This document shows, piece after piece, positions 21,797 to 31,800 of a stretch of 64,000 bases of DNA (position 1 is its first letter; each line of letters starts with the position of its first letter). A program made the position numbers and the translations under genes. The stretch comes from Gilliamella sp. N-G2 (lineage in GTDB: Bacteria > Pseudomonadota > Gammaproteobacteria > Enterobacterales > Orbaceae): positions 62,001 through 126,000 of the forward strand of contig NZ_NAST01000001.1 of assembly GCF_002142215.1 (NCBI RefSeq), read 5' to 3'. The notes beneath the pieces are model-generated. The model was not told the origin of the DNA. It did no database searches and saw only the letters and a list, made by a program, of their open reading frames with translations.

Positions 21797-23176
21797 ATGT
21801 CCGCAATAAAAATGAAACGAGTTTTAACCACACCTGCATTGATTGCATTTGGTTTAGCTTATATGGTTCCTTTAGGGATCTTTACCACTTATGGGGAAGT
21901 TACCGTTGTCAGTAATGGACACTTACCTATAGCCTACATTATCACCCTTGCCATGATCTTTTTCACAGCATTGAGTTATTGCCGAATGGCAAATAAACTA
22001 CCTATTGCTGGTTCGGCTTATACCTATGTACAACGAACTTTTGGTGGAAAAGCAGGTTTTTTAGTTGGATGGGCACAAATTCTTGATTACCTATTTTTAC
22101 CAATATTAAATTACTTGGTTTTAGGGATCTATCTACATGAACTATATGATAGTATTCCAGCTTATGTATATGTATTGGGTTCGATTGTAGGTGTAAGTGT
22201 ATTAAATTACCTTGGAATCAAGTTAATTAATTGGGCCAATATTACTTTGAATTTCTTTCAAGCATTATTCATCGTATTGTTTATTATTTTAACATTGACA
22301 AATGTTCATTTAACACCTGAAACAATGTTAAAACCAATATCAGTCACAACCGATGATTTCAGTGGTTTATTTTCTGGAGCTGCCATATTATGTCTTGCCT
22401 TCTTAGGTTTTGATGCTATAGCAACACTAGCAGAAGAATCCAATGATGCGAAAAAAACCTTACCAAGAGCAATTATCGGCACCGTATTGATTGCTGGTTG
22501 TATATTTTTAGTTGTCTCATATTGTGCGCATTTAGCTTACCCACAATGGACAGATTTTGTTGATAATAAAGATACCGCCAGTTTGGATGTAATGCGTAGA
22601 GTGGACAACATAAGTCACTTAACCAATGTACTTGGTAAATACGGCAATGATTTTATGTATAACTTCTTTCAAACAGCCTATTTAACTGGTGTCTTTGCTT
22701 CAACTATGACAGCGCAAACTAGCGTGTCACGAATCTTTTATGCGATGGGACGTGAAGGTGTATTACCAAAACAGATCTTCTATAAAATTCATCCACGCTT
22801 TAGAACACCTTATTTATCAATTATTTTTGTTTCCTGTTTTTCACTACTCGCTTTAGTTCTTGACTTAAGTTTAGTCGTTTCGATGATCAGTTTTGGCGCC
22901 TTAGTAGCCTTTACCTTCGTTAACCTGTGCGTAATCAAAAGCTACCTAAGTGGTACGAAAAAAACATTACCAATGATTTTCAAATATGGATTAATGCCAG
23001 CAATTGGCGTATTACTTTCGTTATGGCTATGGACCAGTCTTGAAACGACAGCGATGACGGTAGGTTTAATTTGGTTAGTAATTGGATTTTGTTATTTACT
23101 TTATCTAACTCGATGTTTTACCAAATCATTGCCTTCTATTGATCATACAGAATTGGATTCAATCATCAAAGATTAG
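21797..23176 (+). CDS. APC-family amino acid/polyamine permease
   Basis: A 459-residue transporter with about 12 membrane segments. The APC hallmarks are ALIAFGLAYMVPLGIFTTYG at the N-terminus, PIAGSAYTYVQRTFG in segment 2 and FLGFDAIATLAEESNDAKKT. It resembles the PuuP/PlaP putrescine importers and YcaM-type permeases; the substrate cannot be fixed from the sequence. It is monocistronic behind a leader with hairpins, which suggests regulation at transcription elongation. Confidence 0.85.
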   Translation: MSAIKMKRVLTTPALIAFGLAYMVPLGIFTTYGEVTVVSNGHLPIAYIITLAMIFFTALSYCRMANKLPIAGSAYTYVQRTFGGKAGFLVGWAQILDYLFLPILNYLVLGIYLHELYDSIPAYVYVLGSIVGVSVLNYLGIKLINWANITLNFFQALFIVLFIILTLTNVHLTPETMLKPISVTTDDFSGLFSGAAILCLAFLGFDAIATLAEESNDAKKTLPRAIIGTVLIAGCIFLVVSYCAHLAYPQWTDFVDNKDTASLDVMRRVDNISHLTNVLGKYGNDFMYNFFQTAYLTGVFASTMTAQTSVSRIFYAMGREGVLPKQIFYKIHPRFRTPYLSIIFVSCFSLLALVLDLSLVVSMISFGALVAFTFVNLCVIKSYLSGTKKTLPMIFKYGLMPAIGVLLSLWLWTSLETTAMTVGLIWLVIGFCYLLYLTRCFTKSLPSIDHTELDSIIKD

Positions 23177-23220
23177 TAATCTATTAGGTCTACTTGAAAG
23201 TATTTAGTTGATGCCCTTTT

Positions 23221-23253
23221 AAAAAAATCCCGTCAACCTAGGTCGACGGGATT
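23221..23253. terminator. terminator between permease and HPr genes
   Basis: A 9-bp stem AATCCCGTC / GACGGGATT (23226-23234, 23245-23253). The A run to its left becomes a seven-T tract on the minus strand, so it is a strong terminator for the HPr gene and may also stop the convergent permease transcript. Confidence 0.85.
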
Positions 23254-23294
23254 GTTGTTTCTAAGTAAATAAGCTAAATTAAAATTACTTAAAA

Positions 23295-23558
23295 TTATTC
23301 ACCAAAACCAGTAGCAAATAATTCACGAATTTCATCCATTGCTGCTTTTTCATCTTCACCATCACAGATGATTTCAACAGTTGAACCACCTTTAACACCT
23401 GCACCAAGTAAACCCATCATACTTTTTAATTTAATGGTTTTATCGTTATAAACAAGTTCAATTGATGATTTATAACGGCCAGCTAATTTAACAAGCGTTG
23501 TTACCGGGCGTGCATGTAAACCAGTTGCATTTTTTACTACCATTTGCTCTTTTAACAT
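23295..23558 (-). CDS. ptsH: phosphocarrier protein HPr
   Basis: An 87-residue HPr. The phosphorylated histidine 15 lies in NATGLHARPV, and the regulatory serine position 46 is retained (IKLKSMMGLL). It carries phosphate from enzyme I to EIIA proteins such as the one at 21031-21465. It stands alone rather than ahead of ptsI and crr as in E. coli. It could be the general HPr or a dedicated second copy; the window does not decide. TAAGGAC lies upstream of ATG 23558. Confidence 0.9.
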   Translation of the reverse strand: MLKEQMVVKNATGLHARPVTTLVKLAGRYKSSIELVYNDKTIKLKSMMGLLGAGVKGGSTVEIICDGEDEKAAMDEIRELFATGFGE

Positions 23559-23702
23559 ATTATAGTCCTTACTTATATCTAACGTTAATACAATGCATGT
23601 ATTTATATCATAAATTAACTTTTTTTGCTCTTTTTTAGCATCAATTTTTGAAATTATTTGATTATATTTCAGTTTTAATAAAATTTTTCATCACATAAAA
23701 AA

Positions 23703-24644
23703 CTATACTAACCAAAAATACCTTACGATATGAAAAAATATCGGCGCGGCAAAACAAATAGAATCAAAACGATCAAGTATTCCACCGTGACCACCTATTA
23801 GTTTGCCCCAATCTTTTACCCCGCGATCACGTTTAATAGCAGACATAACTAAACCACCCATAAATCCTAACAAAGTGATCATTAAAGAAATAAGTCCTGA
23901 TTGTACAAAAGTAAACGGAGTAATCCAACACATACAGGCACCAATAAAACTAGCAGATAAAACGCCAGCAATAAAGCCTTCAATCGTCTTTGATGGTGAT
24001 ACGTTTGGGCTAATTTTATGTTTACCAAATAATTTACCAAATACGTACTGCAACACGTCAGATAACTGAACGATTAATACTAAATAAGCAATGAGTAATA
24101 GATTACGCCCTTGGTAATTTTCGATATCTAATACTAATAATGCCGGCACACACGAGATACTATATACCGTAATCATCAATCCCCATTGCACATCGGCTAT
24201 TCTCGCCAAAAAATTAGTGGTTGAACCAGTTATTGTGGCAAATATCGCCAGAAACAAAAAAGCATAAACCGGAATAAAGATACTAAATAGACCATACCAT
24301 GCTAAGGCAACCAAAATATATTGCACGGGTAAAGCAACTGCAAAAGCAAAGATTAGGGCAAAATAATCAGAGTGATTGATAGGCGTTAAAATAAGAAACT
24401 CTCGCAATGCTAAAGCTGAAATAACAAAAAACAAAAAAATTACTGCCAGTTGTCCAAACCAAAACGCTAAACCAATAATGGCAACCATTACCCACCACGC
24501 ATTGATGCGAGTATTTAAATTATCGATAACACTATTAGGCGATGTAAGACGATATTTTAACAATTGACCAATAATTGTTGCCACTAATAAAAACAAGCTG
24601 ATGCCCAAAAATAATAATAGCGTATCATATTGGAAATGGGACAT
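23703..24644 (-). CDS. ynbB: CdsA-like phosphatidate cytidylyltransferase, YnbB
   Basis: An integral membrane enzyme of 313 residues with about eight membrane segments. The CTP-transferase signature is near the C-terminus (SAIKRDRGVKDWGKLIGGHGGILDRFDS), with KTIEGFIAGV before it. This family activates phosphatidate with CTP to CDP-diacylglycerol. It is the last gene of the ynb operon here, 35 bases after a small membrane protein; in E. coli ynbB instead follows ynbA. It would supply the CDP-alcohol substrate used by YnbA. Confidence 0.9.
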   Translation of the reverse strand: MSHFQYDTLLLFLGISLFLLVATIIGQLLKYRLTSPNSVIDNLNTRINAWWVMVAIIGLAFWFGQLAVIFLFFVISALALREFLILTPINHSDYFALIFAFAVALPVQYILVALAWYGLFSIFIPVYAFLFLAIFATITGSTTNFLARIADVQWGLMITVYSISCVPALLVLDIENYQGRNLLLIAYLVLIVQLSDVLQYVFGKLFGKHKISPNVSPSKTIEGFIAGVLSASFIGACMCWITPFTFVQSGLISLMITLLGFMGGLVMSAIKRDRGVKDWGKLIGGHGGILDRFDSICFAAPIFFHIVRYFWLV

Positions 24645-24679
24645 CTCAGCGCTCCTTATATTGCTGTGGTGTTAATTTA

Positions 24680-25144
24680 TTAACTTGTGATAATAGCATT
24701 AATCACCATAAAAACGACTAAACAATTTTGTAATAAAAATAGAATTATCTGCTTTTTAAACAAGGATAAAATCCCTTTTTGCCGTTCAGCGACTGTTCTT
24801 GATGATTGATAAGGTTTGATTAGTTGCAAATTGGCTAATGCTTTATCCATAGCTGATAGCTCTTCAGGCAAATGATCAACATGCTCAGATAAATATACAA
24901 ACAATTTTCTATCAAAATCTAACCTTATTGCATAATACTTACTTATTAAACCTAGAATAAAAATGATTAGGCAACAGATAGTTAATGATGTTAGCGAAAC
25001 ATGAATCAAAGCGACAATAGCAGCTAATATGGTTAATAGCATCGAAAAAATATCAATATGTTTACTTAACGATAAAAAACAACAAAACGTTACTAAATCT
25101 ACTTTAGTTACACTATTTTGCGAACTATTATTACTACTCAACAT
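24680..25144 (-). CDS. small membrane protein in the ynb operon
   Basis: A 154-residue protein I cannot place. Two hydrophobic segments lie at about 28-50 and 52-70 and one at the C-terminus (about 133-153). The middle is a charged region of about 60 residues (ISKYYAIRLDFDRKLF, DHLPEELSAMDKAL). Its start overlaps the ynbD stop by 7 bases, so it is co-translated. The E. coli ynbABCD set, as I remember it, lacks this gene. The pattern resembles small helper proteins of membrane lipid enzymes, but that is a guess. Confidence 0.65.
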   Translation of the reverse strand: MLSSNNSSQNSVTKVDLVTFCCFLSLSKHIDIFSMLLTILAAIVALIHVSLTSLTICCLIIFILGLISKYYAIRLDFDRKLFVYLSEHVDHLPEELSAMDKALANLQLIKPYQSSRTVAERQKGILSLFKKQIILFLLQNCLVVFMVINAIITS

Positions 25145-26460
25145 ATCACTGTCTCATCTTTAAAGTTAGCCAACCAATTGGATAAAATCAGTTGTTGCTG
25201 GCGAGAAATCACAATTGAATTTCGCTGTTCTTTTACTATAGCTATCGCCTGTTGCAGAGTGTTAGCTCTTTTAGTCCACAATAACCATGCAATAACTGCA
25301 GTTGCACTCCTCGAATAACCTAAAGCACAACAGACTAATAATTTACCCTGCTGCCGATAATATTCGATAGCTTGTGCAGCCTGCTGACACTCTTGTTGTG
25401 ATAAGGGAGTCATATCTAAAACCGGAATAAGCTTATAGTTACCGTTAAAACATCCAATTGGCAACTCAGCACAAAGATCGACAACCGATATAAAATGATT
25501 TTGATTTAGCGATTTTGAGGTTGGAATGCGACCTAAATAGACTTCATCAATAATCAAATCATCAGTTGGATGTTTAATTGTCCATAACCGTGAATTGAGC
25601 CACATAATAACAAAAAATGGCAAATAGAGCAGATAAACGGCTAACTTAAAATGACCATTTTGCTGTTTTTGCAAACCGCAGGCACCAAACAACCAATAAT
25701 TAGCTGCAATCAATAACCAGGCACCAGCCAACCATAACAACCAAAGTGCCCAGCCAGAAACATAAATAGCTATAGTGAGTGACAGTAGGCATAAACAAAA
25801 ATAGATCATCGCCCAAGTATAATTTTTAGTTAATGGTCGATGTTTTAATGGCGTCGTCATATTATATGGCCATAGCCAAATAGAAAAACACCCTACCCAT
25901 AATCCAGTTGGAATATCAAAAAAATGATGTTGCCAAGTAGTTAAAACCGAAAGTGCAATCAAAAAACACCAAAAATGTAATAGATAACGCCCAACCCCCC
26001 GAAAATATTGAGCATAAAATTGCCACAAAATAACTAATAAAGTGATGTGTAATGAAGGAGCTTGATTAAACGGCTTATCAAATCCCATTAAAATATCAAA
26101 CATCAAGCCAAAAAATCCATCCAAAGCAGGCCGTTCAAAATAGAACTTAAGCGGAAAAATTAAAAAACAGATGATACAAATCACTTGTGCCGTTAATAGC
26201 CGTAAACCAAGATTTTTAAGTGATTGCCAAGAAGATGTTAAAAGAATAGCTAATCCATACATCAGATCGATAGACCAATAAGGAATTATCGTCCATGACC
26301 AAAGCGGAATAGAATATTCCCAACTAAAAAATAGACTTGCAACATCCTCACGCTGAGCTGATAGCCAGTTGGCAAAATTATAGCTAGCAAAAAAGAACAC
26401 TGATAAACCGGCTAACCATACACATTTATAGACATTAAGTCGGCTAAACAGTTTAAACAT
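25138..26460 (-). CDS. ynbD: PAP2 plus dual-specificity phosphatase, YnbD
   Basis: A 440-residue two-part protein. The N-terminal membrane part holds PAP2 phosphatase motifs (KFYFERPAL, QAPSLHITLL, and HHFFDIPTGLW with the catalytic His/Asp). The C-terminal domain (about 300-440) is a cysteine phosphatase with the CX5R loop in CCALGYSRSATA. I take ATG 26460, two bases after the ynbC stop; a longer frame to 26508 would overlap ynbC by 46 bases. It probably removes phosphate from a lipid or headgroup intermediate. Confidence 0.88.
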   Translation of the reverse strand: MFKLFSRLNVYKCVWLAGLSVFFFASYNFANWLSAQREDVASLFFSWEYSIPLWSWTIIPYWSIDLMYGLAILLTSSWQSLKNLGLRLLTAQVICIICFLIFPLKFYFERPALDGFFGLMFDILMGFDKPFNQAPSLHITLLVILWQFYAQYFRGVGRYLLHFWCFLIALSVLTTWQHHFFDIPTGLWVGCFSIWLWPYNMTTPLKHRPLTKNYTWAMIYFCLCLLSLTIAIYVSGWALWLLWLAGAWLLIAANYWLFGACGLQKQQNGHFKLAVYLLYLPFFVIMWLNSRLWTIKHPTDDLIIDEVYLGRIPTSKSLNQNHFISVVDLCAELPIGCFNGNYKLIPVLDMTPLSQQECQQAAQAIEYYRQQGKLLVCCALGYSRSATAVIAWLLWTKRANTLQQAIAIVKEQRNSIVISRQQQLILSNWLANFKDETVIC

Positions 26461-26462
26461 AA

Positions 26463-28220
26463 TCAATGCGAAGTTCGTTGTGCCAGTGATACGGTAAAAA
26501 TCCCCCACTGGTCTACTAACATGGTCACTTTACTAAAACCTGCTTCGGCAACTAACTGATCCATCTCGATCTGTGTTCGGCGTCGCATGATCCACGGTTG
26601 CCCTTCTCGATGTGAAGTTAACGCTCTAGCAATAAATTCTAATTGCGGATGCCAAGGTTGATTGGTATAAAGTAAATACCCCCCTTCTGGAATTACATCA
26701 GCCAAGCCAGATAAAGATTGCTGTAACAGTTGATTATCACCAAATAATTCATACAATCCTGATACTACCGCTAAATTAGGTTTAGGTGATAATTGTGAAA
26801 GCTCTTCACGATTAAAGGCATCGCCTTTTTCAAAACGAACGATGCTACTTAAACCCTGCTGCTCAATTAGTTCTTGTCCATCGCGGATATTAATATCACT
26901 ATAATCCCGCAACAACACCGAATTAGGTTTATTAGCGATTTGACTAATGGTTTCTAAAATATATCGACCATGCCCTGCGGCTATATCAACAATATTTACT
27001 TCAGTAGATTGTTGTTGTAACTGTTCAATAGCTTGCTTTAAGAGCTGTTCAAGATGAATTTTTCGTTGCCGAATCCCTCGCCAACCAATAGATTGCAAAT
27101 AGAGATAATCAAAAAATTGCCCCAATTTTGAAGTGCCGGATGGCTGATTTCGATAAACATAATCAAGTGTACTACCGGAGTCAAAACCGGTTTCAAAGCC
27201 TAACTTAATTCCATCCGACAAATTACTAGCATATTTCAAGGTCGCTTTAACTAACTTCCAATACCATGGTTTAAGCCAACCAGAAGGCGGTAAAGCTAAC
27301 TTATCGGATTCAGATCGAGTATAACCAACCCGATCGGCATTTGTTAACTTTGGAACATCGGGTTGATTAGCAAAACAACCTTGAATAAATCGCCTTGCTC
27401 TATCAATAGCCATATAACGATCTTTTTCACCAAAGGTATCGTGATAAAATTTTGGTAGGATATGAAACTCTTTTTGATTGGTTCCTAAATTATCATAAAA
27501 GGCTTGTTGTGGTTTGCGTCGCACCACAAAATCAGAGCCAGAAACTAATAACTGTGTGGGTACAGTGATCGCATTGGCATCCTTAACAATTCGATCCGCT
27601 ACCGCATACAAATCAAGCAGTAATCTAACCGAAATAGGTTTAGTAATTAAAGGATCTTTATTAAAAGAATCTGCTCGACTGCCATCATGGGTTAGTAAAT
27701 TCGGTTTGACATAACTATTTACAAAGAAATTGCCCTTCAAGTTATATAATAACTTAAGTCCAGGCACCGCTAATGGCACATATAATTTAACGCTAAAAGC
27801 TGGAGCACCTAAAACTAAAGCGCGAATATTCGGTACATAATCATGTACCCAACCAGCAGCAATTACTGCACCAACACTTTGAGCGATAATAGCAATATCT
27901 TGCATATCAATCGCATATTCTTTAATGATATGCTCTATAAAACAGTTGGCATCTTTTATCAGAGTAGCAAAATTTACCGCATCACTACGTTGACCATCAG
28001 ATTGACCATTTCCTCGCGCATCCCATGCGAAAATATGGAAATCAGGTAATTCCAGCTCTTCTGCTAAATGAGCAATGCGTCCAGAATGTTCATGCCCACG
28101 ATGAAAAAGTACAATTGCTTTTGAAGCTGTTTTCGTATCACTATCGACTGCTGGCCAATAACGATAAAATAATTGACAGCCATCATGACTAATAAATGTG
28201 TTTTGCTGCTGTTCGCGCAT
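26463..28220 (-). CDS. ynbC: alpha/beta hydrolase-methyltransferase fusion, YnbC
   Basis: 585 residues, the same size as E. coli YnbC. The N-terminal alpha/beta hydrolase (about 10-285) has FHRGHEHSGR, the RGNGQSDGQ loop and the nucleophile-elbow serine in AQSVGAV. The C-terminal half (about 330-585) is a SAM-dependent methyltransferase-like domain with VDIAAGHGRYI and VVSGLYELF. It lies three bases after ynbA. A fused esterase and methyltransferase within a phospholipid-type operon implies editing of acyl chains or headgroups; the product is not known. Confidence 0.9.
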   Translation of the reverse strand: MREQQQNTFISHDGCQLFYRYWPAVDSDTKTASKAIVLFHRGHEHSGRIAHLAEELELPDFHIFAWDARGNGQSDGQRSDAVNFATLIKDANCFIEHIIKEYAIDMQDIAIIAQSVGAVIAAGWVHDYVPNIRALVLGAPAFSVKLYVPLAVPGLKLLYNLKGNFFVNSYVKPNLLTHDGSRADSFNKDPLITKPISVRLLLDLYAVADRIVKDANAITVPTQLLVSGSDFVVRRKPQQAFYDNLGTNQKEFHILPKFYHDTFGEKDRYMAIDRARRFIQGCFANQPDVPKLTNADRVGYTRSESDKLALPPSGWLKPWYWKLVKATLKYASNLSDGIKLGFETGFDSGSTLDYVYRNQPSGTSKLGQFFDYLYLQSIGWRGIRQRKIHLEQLLKQAIEQLQQQSTEVNIVDIAAGHGRYILETISQIANKPNSVLLRDYSDINIRDGQELIEQQGLSSIVRFEKGDAFNREELSQLSPKPNLAVVSGLYELFGDNQLLQQSLSGLADVIPEGGYLLYTNQPWHPQLEFIARALTSHREGQPWIMRRRTQIEMDQLVAEAGFSKVTMLVDQWGIFTVSLAQRTSH

Positions 28221-28223
28221 TAA

Positions 28224-28841
28224 TTATTCCTTATTATTTTTCGCTTCTTGCAATCCTTTTCTCACTCTATTAATCACAGTAATTAGTAGCAAAAAGGTGA
28301 TAAGCCACAATAGAACATTTAGCCATTCAAGAGGCAATAGATAGGTTGCAATTCCTAAACTAATTAGGCTAAAAGCTAAAGCTCGATCGCTTTTCCCCAT
28401 AGGTCCATCATAACGTCGAGAGCTACCAATCATCACACCGAGTACACCCGCGTATTCGGTTAGAAATGATAATAAGATCACTAATATCATTAAATTGGTA
28501 TTAACTTGATTTATTTGAGTAAAGATTAACAGCAGAGCACAATCGGAAATCACATCACAAATCTCATTTAAATAGGCACCTAAATTGGATTTCTGACGAA
28601 ATTCTCTGGCTAACATACCATCAATAGCATTAAGAGCCATCCGGATAAACATCCATATGGGTATTAACAAAAATAGCCATTGATGATCGGCAAAAAAGCC
28701 AACTAATAAAGCAACCAATATCGACCCAGCACAAGCAGCTAACGTGACTTGATTGGCGGTTATTCGTGAATAATAAAGCGAATTCACATAAGGACGAAGC
28801 AATGCTTGAAAGCGAGATTTTAATTGATAAATAGAAAACAC
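28224..28841 (-). CDS. ynbA: CDP-alcohol phosphatidyltransferase-like, YnbA
   Basis: A 205-residue membrane enzyme with about six segments. The family motif is present in modified form: ALNAIDGMLAREFRQKSNLG, then AYLNEICD. Two acidic positions of the canonical D-x2-DG-x2-AR-x8-G-x3-D-x3-D motif are Asn. I recall the same Asn pattern in E. coli YnbA, so it looks like a subfamily trait. It would transfer a phosphatidyl group onto an alcohol, or do a related reaction. It starts 21 bases after the activase-type gene. Confidence 0.88.
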   Translation of the reverse strand: MFSIYQLKSRFQALLRPYVNSLYYSRITANQVTLAACAGSILVALLVGFFADHQWLFLLIPIWMFIRMALNAIDGMLAREFRQKSNLGAYLNEICDVISDCALLLIFTQINQVNTNLMILVILLSFLTEYAGVLGVMIGSSRRYDGPMGKSDRALAFSLISLGIATYLLPLEWLNVLLWLITFLLLITVINRVRKGLQEAKNNKE

Positions 28842-28862
28842 AGATCGTCCCTTAATAGGTAA

Positions 28863-31800
28863 TTATACAATTCGTTGTAGTTGAGCATACTTTAATGAAC
28901 TTACCATAAAATGCAAACGGTTAAGTACATTGACCTCACCTGCACCATCATCAAAATCCAAATAGAGCAGATTCAGTTTTGGATTAAGATCGCGCATCCG
29001 CTTCTCAACCCCTTTAGAAACAACATGATTAGCAATACAGCCAAACGGTTGCAAACTAATAACATTATTGATGCCATGCTCAGCAAAGGTCATAATACCA
29101 GCAGGAATTAACCAACCCTCGCCATATTGATTGGCCAAATTCAAAATTTCTTCTGCTTTTTTCGCCATATCACGAATATTATGAAATGGTTGATAGTGTT
29201 TAAAGCCAGATAAAATCTGATTAGTTTTATCAATATACTTTTGTGCCACCTTTTCAAAAAAGTGCACAAAATAAGCGACAAAACTCTTGTTAACAATATA
29301 ATTATCGACATTACTATCATAGTTAACAAAACATTGCGCAAAAAACTCAATCATTGGCGGAATAACAGGTTCAATACCCTGATCGACAAGCCAATCAACA
29401 CTATGTTGATTACCAAAACTGTTATATTTAACATAAATTTCACCAACAATACCAATTTGTGGGCAATCTTTATTCAATGTCTCGATTTGATTAAAATGAT
29501 CGACCGCCTCTTTCAACAGCGCAAAGATCGCCTTTTTGCCTTTATGTTGATTGATAAGTTGTTGTAATTTTCTAATATAAAGATCTTTCGCTTGGTTAGC
29601 TTGTTGCTTAAATTTGGCTCTAGGCGCAATCGAGTAGAACATCTTCGAAATCGAATCAGTAAATAACATCGCAAAAAACGTGGTTGGTAAAGTTTTTAGC
29701 CAATTAATTCTAAAACCTGGTTGCTCAATTTCATTAATATTACCAGTACTGAGCGACACGATAGGAATATCTTCAAAACCATTACTAATCATTGCTTTCT
29801 TAATCAAAGAAAGATAACTACTCGCTCGACATTGTCCACCCGTTTGAGTAATGCCTATAGCCACTTCATCACGTTGATATTTACCCGAATTAAGCGCTTT
29901 AATAATATCACCAACAATAATGGTCGCTGGATAACATATTTCGTTATTACAGTATTTAAGTCCCCACTCAACCGAACTTTTATCTGGTTTTGGCAAGGTT
30001 TCAAGTTTATAACCTGACAACTCAAAAATCGGCGGTAATAATGGTGAATAAAAATCAGAGATATAAGGTGCTAAAATAGTCCTTCTCTGTTTATCTTGTT
30101 TAGCAAAAATAGCCGTCTTTTTACGCTCAACAACTTTTAACGGTTGTTGGTGATTCATACGGATTGACTCAATAATCGAACGTAAACGCAATCGCACCGA
30201 ACCTGTTGCCGTGATCTCATCGACTCGAATTATTGTACATGTCTTACCTTTTGACTCTAAAATCGCCTTACACTCATCTGTGACAATCGCATCAGGACCA
30301 CAACCAAACGAATTAAGTTGTACAAACTGAATATTTTTCGGTTGTTCAGCAACAAAACTAGCTGCTGCATATAAGCGATTTGGATAACTCCATTGTGAGC
30401 AAATTTGTAGTTCGGGCGATAATTGACTGATCGCACCTAACACTGAATCTTCGGTTATTACATCGCAACCAAGCGCATTTAAAATCTCTGGCGTTTTATG
30501 ATTAATTAAACTATCACTATGATAAGGACGACCTGCCAAAATAAATACATAACGCCCCGTTTGTTTAGCATTATTTAATACTTCAACCGCTTTGTTATAC
30601 AGCGATTTCTTATATTCAGCTTGAGCTGCTAATGCATCAGAAAATGCTTGATTAGCTATCTTTTCTGCAATACCAAGCGAAGTTAAATAATTAATACAGC
30701 CCTTTTTCAACAATTTTTGATTACTAAAATTGATTACTGGATAATCCAGTGGCACGTCATATTTTTGGCTAGGATTGATAGCACTATTCACCACCTCAGC
30801 ATAGCTACTCACAATTGGACAGTTATAGCTATTAACTGCATTAGTAAACTGATCAGATTCAAACACCACCATCGGCATAAAAATACGATCAACCTTTTGC
30901 TCAATCAGCTCCATAATATGCCCATGAACCAATTTGGCAGGAAAACAGATACTATCCGACATTACTGTACCGGCGCCCTTTTCATAAATCTCATGCGTCG
31001 AGTATGGTGATAACGTTACATTAATACCACTATTGGTTAACAACGTGTGCCAGAATGGGAAGTTTTCGTATTGTCCTAAAACCCGAGGAATACCGACATT
31101 AAGCTTAGATTCAGCATTATGGATATTAGTTCGATCAAATAACAACGCATTTTTATAATCAAACATATTAAATGCATTTTTATCTTGATATTGATTATTA
31201 CTTAAAAAGCGTTCACATTTATTACCAGAATAATAACGCTGACCATTAGCAAAACGATAAATCATAATATCGCATTTATTTTCACACCCCTTACAGCGTG
31301 ATGGTTTCGCTTTATTATCTTCAGCTTTATGTAGATTATCTAATCCAATAAATTGGGAAGGAGTTTGTTGTTGTGCATAATGATTTTTTGCCACTAATGC
31401 TGCACCATAAGCCCCCATGAGTTCAGGAATATTCGAACTCGCAATTTGAGCCCCAGTTAACTGCTCTAGGGCACGAAACACCGCAGGATTTTTAAACGTC
31501 CCACCTTGCACCACAATATGATCACCTAATTTGCGCATATCATGTAATTTCAGTACCTTATGAATGGCATTTTTAATCACCGAAAAAGCCAGCCCGGCAG
31601 AAATATCGCCCATTGTTGCGTTTTCACGCAGTGCCTGTTTCACTTTTGAGTTCATAAAAACCGTACAACGGGTACCCAAATCACAAGGATTATTAGACTT
31701 ACACGCTGCGTCAGCAAAATCAATCGTATTTGAGTTAAGTGATTTTGCGAAAGTTTCAATAAATGAACCACAGCCAGAAGAACATGCTTCGTTTAACTCA

